Below, piece after piece: positions 1 to 7,995 of a DNA stretch of 64,000 nt. Under the pieces are notes generated by a model. The model saw nothing but the letters and a program-made list of their open reading frames with translations. It did not search any database and was not told the origin of the DNA. The translations under genes and the position numbers were made by a program. The first letter of the stretch is position 1. Every line of letters starts with the position of its first letter. Source of the DNA: Leclercia sp. LSNIH1 (GTDB lineage Bacteria > Pseudomonadota > Gammaproteobacteria > Enterobacterales > Enterobacteriaceae); the NCBI RefSeq assembly GCF_002902985.1, contig NZ_CP026167.1, positions 1 to 64,000 on the forward strand, read 5' to 3'.

Positions 1-890
1 ATATAGACATCCCAGAACGGCATGGTGATGATGTTCGGGATCTCTTTGCCCTGCTCAAAGGCGCTCATGTTGACGGTGATCGCCCCCAGCAGCAGCGGCT
101 CGCGGATCGGCTTGATCATCTGATTGCCGTGGATCCCTATCACCCAGAAGAGCTGGGCCACGAACATCAACAGCAGGATCCCCGGCAGGCTTTGCACCAC
201 CCGCTCAAGCGGCTGTTGCACCACCTGGTATACCGCATCGTAGAGGTACATGCCGGTGAGCTGATGGAAGACAAAGCCGAAGGTGGCGATGGTGGTGGTG
301 GTGATGATCGCCGGGATCAGGGCCGAGAACGAGGCCGAGACGTTTGGCGGCACGGTGTCCGGCATCCTGATTTTCAATCCCGGACGCCCCTCCAGCCAGC
401 AGTAGATCTCCACCGACAGGATGGCGATAAACATGCCGAGGAAGAGGCTACGGGTATCCGAGAACTGGCGCAGGAGCACATCTTTTACCATGTGCATTTC
501 GCCATCGACCATCATCTCAACGGTAGTCGGAGTGACGCAGATAAAGCAGATCACCGCCAGCAGCCCCGGGAACAACGACTTAATACCGTTGATGCGCCCC
601 AGCTCAATGCCGATCAGGAACACGGCCCCGATATTGAGGAAGTTGAGCGTGGCGTAGTTCAGGGCGCTGGTGATCGGTTTCAGCGTGGCGAGAAACGAAA
701 GCGACTGAAAGCTGGCTAAGCCGTTTTTCGGATCCAGCACCATGTTGGATATCAGCACCGAAAATGCGCCAACAATGATGACCGGCATCAGGGTGATGAA
801 GGCGGACTTTATCGCCATGATATAGCGATAACTGTTGAACTTCGTGGCGAAACTGCCCAGAGAGTTGATCAGTTTTTCCTGTAATGCCAT
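1..890 (-). CDS. PTS sugar permease EIIC, lactose/cellobiose type (partial, C-terminus off the window)
   Basis: The first 296 codons are present; the C-terminus lies left of the window. The protein begins MALQEKLINS and has hydrophobic membrane segments typical of the EIIC lac/cel family. Landmarks shared with ChbC/CelB are a KIRMPDTVPPNVSASFSALIP stretch around residues 180-200 and a WVIGIHGNQ loop near residue 258 that in this family lies at the substrate site. It should move a beta-glucoside or diholoside across the inner membrane and phosphorylate it with separate EIIA and EIIB proteins, which are not in the window. The start has GAGG about 9 nt upstream. It diverges from a LacI-family gene at 1182, the likely regulator. 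The substrate cannot be told from sequence. Confidence 0.9.
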   Translation of the reverse strand, partial: MALQEKLINSLGSFATKFNSYRYIMAIKSAFITLMPVIIVGAFSVLISNMVLDPKNGLASFQSLSFLATLKPITSALNYATLNFLNIGAVFLIGIELGRINGIKSLFPGLLAVICFICVTPTTVEMMVDGEMHMVKDVLLRQFSDTRSLFLGMFIAILSVEIYCWLEGRPGLKIRMPDTVPPNVSASFSALIPAIITTTTIATFGFVFHQLTGMYLYDAVYQVVQQPLERVVQSLPGILLLMFVAQLFWVIGIHGNQMIKPIREPLLLGAITVNMSAFEQGKEIPNIITMPFWDVY

Positions 891-948
891 GGGGTAATAC
901 CTCAGTAAAAGGGCCTTTATTGGGATTTAGGTGTTCAGCCGGCTTCTA

Positions 949-960
949 TTGGCATACCAA
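949..960. promoter_or_regulatory. Putative LacI-family operator, copy 1
   Basis: TTGGCATACCAA is palindromic except at its centre and lies 58 bp upstream of the EIIC start. A near copy in the same gap is at 1043. LacI-family repressors bind such short palindromes, so the LacI-type protein encoded at 1182 is the natural candidate. The assignment is inferred from position and symmetry. Confidence 0.5.
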
Positions 961-1042
961 AAATAGCTTCTGGTGAAGATTTGTTCTGTGATTAAGCTCC
1001 CAACGCCGCCAGAGGTATCCCGGAGTATGAATTATCACCACT

Positions 1043-1054
1043 TTGGTATGCCAC
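1043..1054. promoter_or_regulatory. Putative LacI-family operator, copy 2
   Basis: TTGGTATGCCAC matches the copy at 949 except at the two pyrimidine/purine centre positions and the last base. The two centres are 94 bp apart, about nine helical turns, which would suit looping by a tetrameric repressor. This copy is about 130 bp upstream of the repressor gene, so it could also serve autoregulation. Confidence 0.5.
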
Positions 1055-1181
1055 TTGTCGTTACTCCCTCATCTGTTGCCAGAAAGCGTGATCGTGGTGG
1101 GGGTTTCACCCTCCCGCCCGGCTTATGCCCCTGAACGTCTGTGATAAACTTCCGTGCATAACGTGGAAGCAGGAATAACGA

Positions 1182-2219
1182 ATGGCAACAATGCTGGATG
1201 TCTCACTGCGTGCGGGCGTGTCGAAAGCCACCGTGTCGCGCGTACTGAACGGCACAGGTCAGGTAAAAGAGAGCACCCGTCAGCAGGTTTTTAACGCGAT
1301 GGAAGAGCTGGGCTATCGCCCCAATTTCCTGGCGCGATCGCTGGCGAACCGGACCAGCAACAGCATTGGTCTGGTGGTCTCAACCTTTGACGGTTTTTAC
1401 TTTGGTCGTCTGCTGCAACAGGCCTCAAGACAGACCGAAACGCACGGGAAGCAGCTGATTGTCACCGACGGTCACGACACCCCGGAGCGGGAAGAGGAAG
1501 CGGTGCAGATGCTAGCCGATCGCCAGTGCGATGCCATCGTGCTCTACACCCGCTACATGAGCGAAAAAGCGATCATGAAGCTCATCAACAGCGTGCAGAT
1601 GCCGCTTATTGTGATCAACCGTGACGTCAGCCAGGCGCGGGAGCGCTGCGTTTTCTTCGAGCAGCAGGAGGCGGCCTTCAACGCGGTGGAGTACCTGATA
1701 AGCCAGGGGCACCGGGAGATCGCCTGCATAACCGTGCCGATCCACACCCCTACCGGCAAGGCGCGGCTGACGGGCTATCGCAAGGCGCTGGAGAAGCACC
1801 GTATTCCCTGGGATGAGAGCCGGGTGAAGTATGGCGATTCGGGGATGACGCGCGGATACGAGCTGTGTCAGGAGCTGCTGAATGAGAAGGTGGTGTTCAG
1901 CGCCCTATTTGCCTGTAACGACGATATGGCACTGGGCTCGTCGAAGGCGCTGCACCAGGCCGGGCTGCGCATTCCAGAGGATGTGTCGTTGTTCGGCTTC
2001 GATGACGCACCGTGTGCGAAGTGGCTGGAGCCGGGGCTTTCTACCGTCTACCTGCCCATCGACAACATGATCACTACCGCTATCGATCAGGCCATCCGGC
2101 TGGTCAAAAACGAGCCGATCGAAGCGATCCCGCCCTTCACCGGCACGCTGGTGTTACGCGATTCGGTGGCGACGGGACCCTGGTGCGATCAGAACAGTTC
2201 GAGGGCGAGCAGTTCCTGA
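1182..2219 (+). CDS. LacI-family transcriptional repressor, AscG-like
   Basis: The 345-residue protein has a LacI-type helix-turn-helix at residues 4-23 (LDVSLRAGVSKATVSRVLNG), a hinge helix with LARSLANR near 50-57, and a periplasmic-binding-protein-like effector domain including CNDDMALG and SLFGFDD. By recall it resembles AscG, repressor of an aryl-beta-glucoside system, more than GalR, which sits next to lysA in E. coli. An AGGA sequence lies 8 nt before the ATG. It diverges from the PTS EIIC gene and probably represses it. Its 3' end overlaps the convergent lysA end by 31 bp. Family call is firm; effector sugar is unknown. Confidence 0.88.
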   Translation: MATMLDVSLRAGVSKATVSRVLNGTGQVKESTRQQVFNAMEELGYRPNFLARSLANRTSNSIGLVVSTFDGFYFGRLLQQASRQTETHGKQLIVTDGHDTPEREEEAVQMLADRQCDAIVLYTRYMSEKAIMKLINSVQMPLIVINRDVSQARERCVFFEQQEAAFNAVEYLISQGHREIACITVPIHTPTGKARLTGYRKALEKHRIPWDESRVKYGDSGMTRGYELCQELLNEKVVFSALFACNDDMALGSSKALHQAGLRIPEDVSLFGFDDAPCAKWLEPGLSTVYLPIDNMITTAIDQAIRLVKNEPIEAIPPFTGTLVLRDSVATGPWCDQNSSRASSS

Positions 2220-3451
2220 ATGGTCTGGCGGCGGCGGATCAGGCGCGCCGCGCCCTTATCGAACAGCACTTCCGGCAGTAGCGGGCGGCTGTTGTAGTTA
2301 GATGACATAGACGCGCCGTATGCACCGGTATCGTGCAGCACCAGATAATCCCCCGGCACGACCGGCGGCAGCGCGCGGGTTTCCACTTTTCCGCCCTCCA
2401 GCTGGGTAAACACATCTCCGGATTCGCACAGCGGCCCGGCCACCACCGTCTCCACGAGATTGGCCTGAGATAAGTCGCGGCCATCGGCAGCCAGCGCCGA
2501 AATGTGGTGATAGCTGCCGTACATGGCCGGGCGCATCAGATCGTTGAAGCCTGCGTCAATCAGTACGAAATGACGGCTACCCATCGCCTTCACGCTGCGC
2601 ACCTGCGACACCAGAACGCCCGACTCGGCGACAAGGAAACGCCCCGGCTCGATCTCAAGTTTTACCGCGTGGCCCAGATGCGCGGCGATTTTATCCCGCG
2701 CGCCATTCCAGAGGCCGTAGTAGTGATCGGTATCGATCGCCTCTTCCCCTTCGCGATAGGGGATCGACAGCCCGCCGCCCGCAGAGATCGCCTCCAGATC
2801 CTGACCAAACTCAATCACCTGGCGCACCATGGCGCCGCACACCTGCTCGAGATGGCCGTAGTCCACGCCGGAGCCGATATGCATATGAATGCCCACCAGC
2901 TTCAGGTTATAGCGTTGCAGTACGGTCAGTGCCGCAGGGAGATCGCTGTACCAGATGCCATGTTTGCTGTTTTCGCCGCCGGTGTTGGTCTTCTGGCTGT
3001 GGCCGTGACCAAAGCCCGGGTTAACCCGCAGCCAGACGCGGTGGCCCGGCGACACCTGACCGAGCTGCTCCAGCATGTCCACGGAACCGGCATTGACCGG
3101 GATCTGCAGCTCATGCACCCGGGCAAGCGTGGCGCTGTCGATCAGATCAGCGGTAAAGACAATCGCATCGCTGTCGATCTTCGGATCGTAGCCCGCCGCC
3201 AGCGCACGCTCGATTTCACCCAGCGACACGGAGTCGACCTTGACGCCCTGCTCGCGCATCAGGCGCAGAATATGGATGTTGGAGCAGGCTTTCTGGGCAA
3301 AGCGCACCACGTCGAACTGATGCAGGGCGGCAATTTTGTCGCGAATGATCTGCGCGTCGTAGACCCAGACAGGGCAGCCAAACTCGGCGGGCAGGCGCAG
3401 CAAATTGTCGGCATTGAGATCGGTATCGGTGTTGTTCAGCGGGCGTGGCAT
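2189..3451 (-). CDS. lysA: Diaminopimelate decarboxylase
   Basis: LysA removes CO2 from meso-diaminopimelate to give L-lysine, the last step of lysine synthesis, in the cytoplasm. The protein is 420 residues, the E. coli length, and starts MPRPLNNTDTD. The PLP lysine is K54 in FAQKACSNIH, the glycine-rich phosphate loop is EFGQDLEAISAGGG, and the CESGD motif with the active-site cysteine is near residue 340. The open frame extends 28 codons upstream, but the internal ATG at 3451 matches the family start. It is divergent from lysR, which in E. coli activates it when diaminopimelate is high and lysine is low. Confidence 0.98.
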   Translation of the reverse strand: MPRPLNNTDTDLNADNLLRLPAEFGCPVWVYDAQIIRDKIAALHQFDVVRFAQKACSNIHILRLMREQGVKVDSVSLGEIERALAAGYDPKIDSDAIVFTADLIDSATLARVHELQIPVNAGSVDMLEQLGQVSPGHRVWLRVNPGFGHGHSQKTNTGGENSKHGIWYSDLPAALTVLQRYNLKLVGIHMHIGSGVDYGHLEQVCGAMVRQVIEFGQDLEAISAGGGLSIPYREGEEAIDTDHYYGLWNGARDKIAAHLGHAVKLEIEPGRFLVAESGVLVSQVRSVKAMGSRHFVLIDAGFNDLMRPAMYGSYHHISALAADGRDLSQANLVETVVAGPLCESGDVFTQLEGGKVETRALPPVVPGDYLVLHDTGAYGASMSSNYNSRPLLPEVLFDKGAARLIRRRQTIQELLALELF

Positions 3452-3570
3452 GGTGCTCTCCGGGAATACGTTTTTTATGATTACGCCACAGCGCGAAGAG
3501 AATAAAAAATATCGTTTTATCGCCACTCTATGCAAAAATGATATGGATTATATTCAACCAGGTTGCTGCC
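3452..3570. promoter_or_regulatory. lysA-lysR divergent control region
   Basis: This 119-bp AT-rich gap separates the divergent lysA and lysR genes. In E. coli LysR binds here to activate lysA and limit its own transcription. I did not locate a definite LysR half-site; the assignment rests on conserved gene arrangement. Confidence 0.5.
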
Positions 3571-4509
3571 ATGCCCGCTGTGAATTTACGCCATATTGAG
3601 ATTTTCCACGCGGTGATGACCGCCGGGAACCTGACCGAAGCCGCGCGTCTGCTGCACACCTCGCAGCCGACGGTGAGCCGCGAGCTGGCGCGCTTCGAGA
3701 AGGTGATCGGCCTGACGCTGTTCGAACGCACCCGCGGGCGGCTACACCCTACGGTGCAGGGGCTGCGGCTTTTCGAAGAGGTGCAGCGATCCTGGTACGG
3801 GCTGGACCGCATCGTCAGCGCCGCCGACAGCCTGCGCGAGTTTCGCCAGGGCGAGCTCTCCGTCGTCTGCCTGCCGGTCTTCTCCCAGTCGTTTTTACCC
3901 GCCCTGCTACAGCCGTTTCTTGCCCGCTACCCGGACGTGAACCTGACCATCGTGCCCCAGGAGTCGCCCCTGCTGGAGGAGTGGCTCTCGGCCCAGCGCC
4001 ACGATCTTGGTCTGACCGAAACCCTCGCCACCCCAGCGGGCACCGCGCGTCACGAGCTGCTGTCATTAGATGAGGTATGCGTCCTTCCCGCCAGCCATCC
4101 CCTTGGTGCAAAAGCGGTGCTGACGCCGGGTGATTTTCAGGGGCAGAACTACATCAGCCTGTCGCGCACCGACAGTTACCGACAGCTGTTGGACCAGCTT
4201 TTTGCCGAACATCAGGTGAAGCGACGCATGGTGGTGGAGACGCACAGCGCGGCCTCCATCTGTGCAATGGTGCGCGCGGGGGTGGGGATTTCGGTGGTCA
4301 ATCCGCTGACGGCGCTGGATTATGCCGACAGCGGGATTGTTATTCGCCGCTTCAGTCTCTCGGTGCCGTTTACGGTGAGCCTGATCCGCCCGCTGCACCG
4401 CCCGGCCTCGGCGCTGGTGGACGCTTTCAGCGCGCATCTGCAGCAGGGGCTGGGGGCGATCACCGGCCCGCTGGAAGAGCTTTTAGCCTCGCCCGTTACG
4501 AAAGGATAA
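3571..4509 (+). CDS. lysR: LysR transcriptional activator of lysA
   Basis: This is the founding member of the LysR family. The 312-residue protein has an N-terminal winged helix (residues about 4-62, with [17 protein letters not shown]) and a two-lobed effector domain from about residue 90. The start [12 protein letters not shown] at 3571 matches E. coli LysR and is preferred over an in-frame codon 33 bp upstream. It should activate lysA in response to diaminopimelate. The stop overlaps the convergent ygeA stop by 14 bp. Confidence 0.97.
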   Translation: MPAVNLRHIEIFHAVMTAGNLTEAARLLHTSQPTVSRELARFEKVIGLTLFERTRGRLHPTVQGLRLFEEVQRSWYGLDRIVSAADSLREFRQGELSVVCLPVFSQSFLPALLQPFLARYPDVNLTIVPQESPLLEEWLSAQRHDLGLTETLATPAGTARHELLSLDEVCVLPASHPLGAKAVLTPGDFQGQNYISLSRTDSYRQLLDQLFAEHQVKRRMVVETHSAASICAMVRAGVGISVVNPLTALDYADSGIVIRRFSLSVPFTVSLIRPLHRPASALVDAFSAHLQQGLGAITGPLEELLASPVTKG

Positions 4510-5188
4510 ATTCCACCGCATCGGCGGCGTGGATCGCGGCGGTATCAAACACCGGGATCGGGCTTTCATCCGCCGGGATCAGCAGGCCAATCTCGGTGCA
4601 GCCAAAGATCACCCCCTGCGCCCCGCGATCGGCGAGCTTGCGGATCACGCTGAGATAGTACTGGCGTGACGTCTCGCTAAAGGTGCCGAGACACAGCTCT
4701 TCAAAGATGATCTGATTGATCCGGGCCCGGTCCGCCTCGTCCGGGATCAGGCTCTCGATGCCGTACTGCGCCGTCAGCCGCCCGCGGTAAAAATCCTGCT
4801 CCATGGTATAGCGCGTACCCAGCAGCGCCACGCGGTTCATGCCCGCCGCGGTAATCGCCCGCCCGGTAGCATCGGCGATATGCAGGAACGGCAGGGAACA
4901 GCGGGTTTCAATCTGCTCAGCGACTTTGTGCATGGTGTTGGTGCAGAGCAAAATGGCCTGCGCCCCGGCACCCTGCAAGCCCAGTGCTGCCTCTGCCAGG
5001 ATCTCCCCCGCCTTTTCCCAGTCGCCGCTGGACTGGCAGGCTTCGATTTCATGAAAATCAACGCTGTGCAGCAGCAGGCTGGCCGAGTGTAGTCCCCCCA
5101 GGCGCTGTTTTACCCCTTCGTTGATCAGACGATAATAGGGAATGGTAGACTCCCAGCTCATTCCTCCTAACAGGCCAATCGTTTTCAT
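4496..5188 (-). CDS. ygeA: Broad-specificity amino acid racemase YgeA
   Basis: The 230-residue protein belongs to the PLP-independent aspartate/glutamate racemase family. The two catalytic cysteines are C82 in LCTNTMHK and C197 in FGCTEIG. E. coli YgeA racemises homoserine and several other amino acids. The position after lysR and convergent with it is the E. coli arrangement. A purine-rich AGGAGAG lies 6-10 nt before the start. Identity is firm; the physiological substrate is not visible from sequence. Confidence 0.95.
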   Translation of the reverse strand: MKTIGLLGGMSWESTIPYYRLINEGVKQRLGGLHSASLLLHSVDFHEIEACQSSGDWEKAGEILAEAALGLQGAGAQAILLCTNTMHKVAEQIETRCSLPFLHIADATGRAITAAGMNRVALLGTRYTMEQDFYRGRLTAQYGIESLIPDEADRARINQIIFEELCLGTFSETSRQYYLSVIRKLADRGAQGVIFGCTEIGLLIPADESPIPVFDTAAIHAADAVEFILS

Positions 5189-5226
5189 CTTGCTCTCCTT
5201 TCCGGTTTCAACCAGTGAAGCAAACT

Positions 5227-5242
5227 TGTGATCGAGTTTCCA
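5227..5242 (+). promoter_or_regulatory. Weak CRP-like site upstream of kdgF
   Basis: TGTGA-N6-TTCCA has an intact left half and a poor right half. Pectin genes are commonly under CRP as well as KdgR control. It lies about 85 bp upstream of kdgF. Confidence 0.25.
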
Positions 5243-5287
5243 GTTCTCTGGTTCAACATTTCCTTTTAGCTGGCTCTGGGATAAATT

Positions 5288-5308
5288 AAATGAAACGATG
5301 TTTCACTA
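5288..5308 (+). promoter_or_regulatory. KdgR operator upstream of kdgF
   Basis: The core ATGAAACGATGTTTCACT closely fits the KdgR box, a palindrome built on TGAAACA-N-TGTTTCA. It ends 17 bp before the kdgF start, where a bound repressor would block transcription. KdgR is an IclR-family repressor released by 2-keto-3-deoxygluconate. Confidence 0.85.
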
Positions 5309-5325
5309 TATAACAGGACATGAGC

Positions 5326-5649
5326 ATGTTTATTTTCCACAAAGAGACACAGCTTGAAGATCTGGGTAATGGCGTGACGCGCCGTATTCTGGCGCACGAC
5401 GGCAAAATGATGGCGGTAGAGGTCAATTTTGAGCAAGGCGCCGTTGGCCCAATGCATAACCATCCCCACGAGCAGCTGACCTATGTTTTATCCGGTGAGT
5501 TCGAATTTACCATCGGCGAAGAAAAGCATGTGGTGACCGCCGGGGATACCCTTTATAAACAGCCGCATATTATGCACGGCTGCGTTTGCCTGAAACCGGG
5601 TACGCTGCTGGATACCTTCACGCCGGTTCGTGAAGACTTCCTCAAATAA
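5326..5649 (+). CDS. kdgF: Unsaturated galacturonate linearising cupin KdgF
   Basis: KdgF converts the 4,5-unsaturated galacturonate released by lyases into the linear keto sugar DKI, feeding KduI. The 107-residue single-domain cupin has a metal motif HNHPHEQ (H44, H46, Q50) and a second-motif histidine at H84; D96, F98 and R102 near the C-terminus are candidate catalytic residues. I chose the ATG at 5326 because AGGA then lies 7 nt upstream; for the ATG at 5320 the same sequence would be only 1 nt away. It is a single-gene unit with a KdgR box in front and a terminator behind. Confidence 0.9.
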   Translation: MFIFHKETQLEDLGNGVTRRILAHDGKMMAVEVNFEQGAVGPMHNHPHEQLTYVLSGEFEFTIGEEKHVVTAGDTLYKQPHIMHGCVCLKPGTLLDTFTPVREDFLK

Positions 5650-5657
5650 AGTAATAA

Positions 5658-5685
5658 GGCGATGCGCGGGCATCGCCCTTTTTTT
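5658..5685 (+). terminator. kdgF intrinsic terminator
   Basis: GGCGATGC, a GCGG loop, and GCATCGCC form a perfect 8-bp stem, followed by CTTTTTTT. It starts 8 bp after the kdgF stop and separates kdgF from the tog operon. Confidence 0.93.
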
Positions 5686-5901
5686 GCTTAAGTGCAATTC
5701 GCTTTATTTTCGCGAAAAATCATTCAACAAGTTAATTATATCCTCGCTACCTTCAGGCCTGCGTTACATTTTTGCTACAAATATTAGTAGTTTGTATCTG
5801 CCATCAATAATTCCCAGAATAGCTGAGTAAAGTCTTCCGTTTAGCCGATCCTTTACCCTCATTTTTTCGCGCCTACCGATAAAAATGCCACCCATCTCAC
5901 C

Positions 5902-5923
5902 TTATTGAAACGCTGTTTCGACC
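5902..5923 (+). promoter_or_regulatory. KdgR box 1 of the tog operon
   Basis: ATTGAAACGCTGTTTCGAC fits the KdgR palindrome with TGAAAC and GTTTCG arms. It overlaps a CRP-like site at 5917, suggesting that repressor and activator compete. Confidence 0.78.
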
Positions 5924-5932
5924 TTGATCACA
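5917..5932 (+). promoter_or_regulatory. CRP-like site of the tog operon
   Basis: TTCGA-N6-TCACA matches 8 of 10 consensus CRP positions, and the right half extends as GATCACATTT, identical to consensus. Catabolite control of oligogalacturonide uptake is expected from Dickeya. Confidence 0.5.
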
Positions 5933-5979
5933 TTTCCACTATTTATCGAATGACGTGGATTTAAATCACAATAAAATAA

Positions 5980-6001
5980 ATTAAAACGACGTTTTACAAA
6001 T
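5980..6001 (+). promoter_or_regulatory. KdgR box 2 of the tog operon
   Basis: TTAAAACGACGTTTTACAA is a more degenerate KdgR-like palindrome, 78 bp from box 1 and about 200 bp before togM. It could mark the true promoter-proximal operator. Confidence 0.6.
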
Positions 6002-6197
6002 TGAAAACGGTGGTTCATAAGTTTTAAAAAATTGCTTAGCGGGCAGGACAGGCCCGGCATTACCGGCACTCACAAACAGGTAAAAGGAGATACCGCCGTG
6101 AAATTTCGCACCAGACGCATTCCGCTGTTCGCTTGCTGTTAAGCGGGCAGAGCCGGGCAGATTCCGTTTTAAACCATTAATTACCAGGTAGGTATGT

Positions 6198-7088
6198 ATG
6201 AATGAAAACAAGATGCTGGGGCTAGCCTGGATATCACCCTACATAATTGGGTTGATACTCTTCACTGCCTTCCCCTTTGTCTCATCTTTCTTCCTCAGTT
6301 TTACTGAGTACGATTTGATGAGCCCGCCCGTATTTAACGGCGTAGAAAACTATCGCTACATGTTTACGGAAGATACCCTCTTCTGGAAATCCATGGGCGT
6401 GACCTTTGCCTACGTATTTTTGACTATCCCGTTAAAGCTGGCCTTTGCGCTGGGTATTGCGTTTGTTCTGAACTTTAAACTGCGCGGCATCGGCTTCTTC
6501 CGTACCGCTTATTATATTCCGTCTATTCTCGGCAGCTCCGTTGCGATTGCCGTTCTGTGGCGTGCGCTGTTCGCGATTGATGGCCTGCTGAACAGCTTCA
6601 TTGGCGTATTTGGTTTTGACCCGGTGAACTGGCTGGGCGAACCCTCACTGGCGCTGATGTCCGTGACCCTGCTGCGCGTCTGGCAGTTCGGCTCTGCCAT
6701 GGTGATCTTCCTGGCTGCCCTGCAGAACGTGCCGCAGTCGCAGTACGAAGCGGCGATGATTGACGGTGCTTCCAAATGGCAGATGTTCATGAAAGTGACC
6801 GTGCCGCTGATCACGCCGGTTATCTTCTTCAACTTCATTATGCAGACCACCCAGGCGTTCCAGGAATTTACCGGTCCGTATGTTATTACCGGCGGTGGAC
6901 CAACCTACTCCACCTACCTGTTCTCACTCTACATCTACGATACCGCATTCAAGTACTTTGACATGGGTTACGGCGCTGCACTGGCCTGGATCCTCTTCCT
7001 GGTGGTTGCTGTCTTTGCCGCTATCGCCTTTAAGTCTTCGAAATACTGGGTCTTCTACTCCGCCGATAAGGGAGGCAAAAATGGCTGA
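6198..7088 (+). CDS. togM: Oligogalacturonide ABC transporter permease TogM
   Basis: This 296-residue inner-membrane permease of the MalF/UgpA class has about six membrane helices. The EAA loop that docks the ATPase is EAAMIDGASKWQMFMKV, near residues 188-204. Together with TogN, TogA and TogB it imports short oligogalacturonides into the cytoplasm. It is the first gene of the operon. Its stop overlaps the togN start by 8 bp, which suggests translational coupling. The substrate is assigned from recalled similarity to Dickeya TogM and from the neighbouring ogl and kdg genes. Confidence 0.92.
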   Translation: MNENKMLGLAWISPYIIGLILFTAFPFVSSFFLSFTEYDLMSPPVFNGVENYRYMFTEDTLFWKSMGVTFAYVFLTIPLKLAFALGIAFVLNFKLRGIGFFRTAYYIPSILGSSVAIAVLWRALFAIDGLLNSFIGVFGFDPVNWLGEPSLALMSVTLLRVWQFGSAMVIFLAALQNVPQSQYEAAMIDGASKWQMFMKVTVPLITPVIFFNFIMQTTQAFQEFTGPYVITGGGPTYSTYLFSLYIYDTAFKYFDMGYGAALAWILFLVVAVFAAIAFKSSKYWVFYSADKGGKNG

Positions 7089-7983
7089 TATTCAACAACT
7101 CTCCACGGCGAGAAGTATCGCAGAGCGTGAAGTGGCGCGTACCCAGCGTCGTGAAAAAATTAGCGCCACCATTCGCTATGTGATCCTGCTGTTTGTTGGC
7201 CTGCTGATGCTCTATCCGCTGGTGTGGATGTTCTCGGCGTCGTTCAAACCGAACCACGAGATCTTCACCACCCTCAGCCTGTGGCCCGCACACGCCACCT
7301 GGGATGGCTTTGTAAACGGCTGGAAAACCGGTACCGAGTACAACTTCGGCCATTACATGCTGAACACCTTTAAGTATGTGATCCCGAAAGTGATCCTGAC
7401 CATTATCTCCTCCACCATCGTGGCGTACGGCTTTGCCCGCTTCGAGATCCCGTGGAAGAAGTTCTGGTTCGCGACGCTGATTACCACCATGTTGCTGCCA
7501 AGCACCGTACTGCTGATCCCGCAGTACCTGATGTTCCGTGAAATGGGCATGCTGAACAGCTATATGCCGCTCTACCTGCCGCTGGCCTTCGCCACGCAAG
7601 GGTTCTTCGTCTTCATGCTGATCCAGTTCCTGCGCGGCGTACCGCGTGACATGGAAGAGGCCGCGCAGATTGACGGCTGTAACTCCATTCAGGTGCTCTG
7701 GTACGTGGTGGTGCCAATCCTGAAGCCGGCCATTATCTCCGTGGCACTGTTCCAGTTCATGTGGTCAATGAACGACTTTATCGGGCCGCTGATTTATGTC
7801 TACAGCGTGGATAAATACCCGATTGCACTGGCTCTGAAAATGTCCATCGACGTCACCGAAGGGGCGCCGTGGAACGAAATTCTGGCAATGGCGAGCATCT
7901 CCATTCTGCCATCCATCATTGTCTTCTTCCTGGCACAGCGCTACTTCGTACAGGGCGTAACCAGCAGCGGAATTAAAGGTTAA
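7081..7983 (+). CDS. togN: Oligogalacturonide ABC transporter permease TogN
   Basis: This 300-residue MalG-type permease starts MADIQQLSTARS. A hydrophilic N-terminus of about 35 residues precedes six membrane helices, and the EAA loop EEAAQIDGCNSIQVLWYV occupies roughly residues 190-207. The open frame runs upstream through togM, but the ATG at 7081 has GGAGG about 4 nt before it and gives the family length. It pairs with TogM as the second membrane subunit. togA follows after 12 bp. Confidence 0.92.
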   Translation: MADIQQLSTARSIAEREVARTQRREKISATIRYVILLFVGLLMLYPLVWMFSASFKPNHEIFTTLSLWPAHATWDGFVNGWKTGTEYNFGHYMLNTFKYVIPKVILTIISSTIVAYGFARFEIPWKKFWFATLITTMLLPSTVLLIPQYLMFREMGMLNSYMPLYLPLAFATQGFFVFMLIQFLRGVPRDMEEAAQIDGCNSIQVLWYVVVPILKPAIISVALFQFMWSMNDFIGPLIYVYSVDKYPIALALKMSIDVTEGAPWNEILAMASISILPSIIVFFLAQRYFVQGVTSSGIKG

Positions 7984-7995
7984 GAGGGAAATATC

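Larger units (their letters stand above)
5686..6197 (+). promoter_or_regulatory. Leader and promoter region of the togMNAB-ogl operon
   Basis: This gap of about 510 bp has no convincing gene. It is AT-rich in the first 300 bp and holds two KdgR-like boxes (5902 and 5980) and a CRP-like site (5917). After the second box there are about 200 bp before togM, implying a long untranslated leader. The AGGTAGGT at 6187-6194, just before the togM ATG, supplies the ribosome binding site. Confidence 0.6.

Noticed and set aside
129..719. 196-codon plus-strand ORF at the left edge
   Set aside because: It is antisense to the EIIC gene, has a composition typical of a shadow frame and no ribosome binding site.
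1182..2219. Calling the LacI-family gene galR because it adjoins lysA
   Set aside because: The protein sequence follows AscG-like repressors, not GalR, and it pairs with a PTS gene and has different palindromes.
3452..3570. Lysine riboswitch upstream of lysA
   Set aside because: The gap is only 119 bp and is the LysR-controlled divergent region.
5630..5830. 66-codon ORF after kdgF
   Set aside because: It starts inside kdgF, runs through the terminator and has no Shine-Dalgarno sequence.
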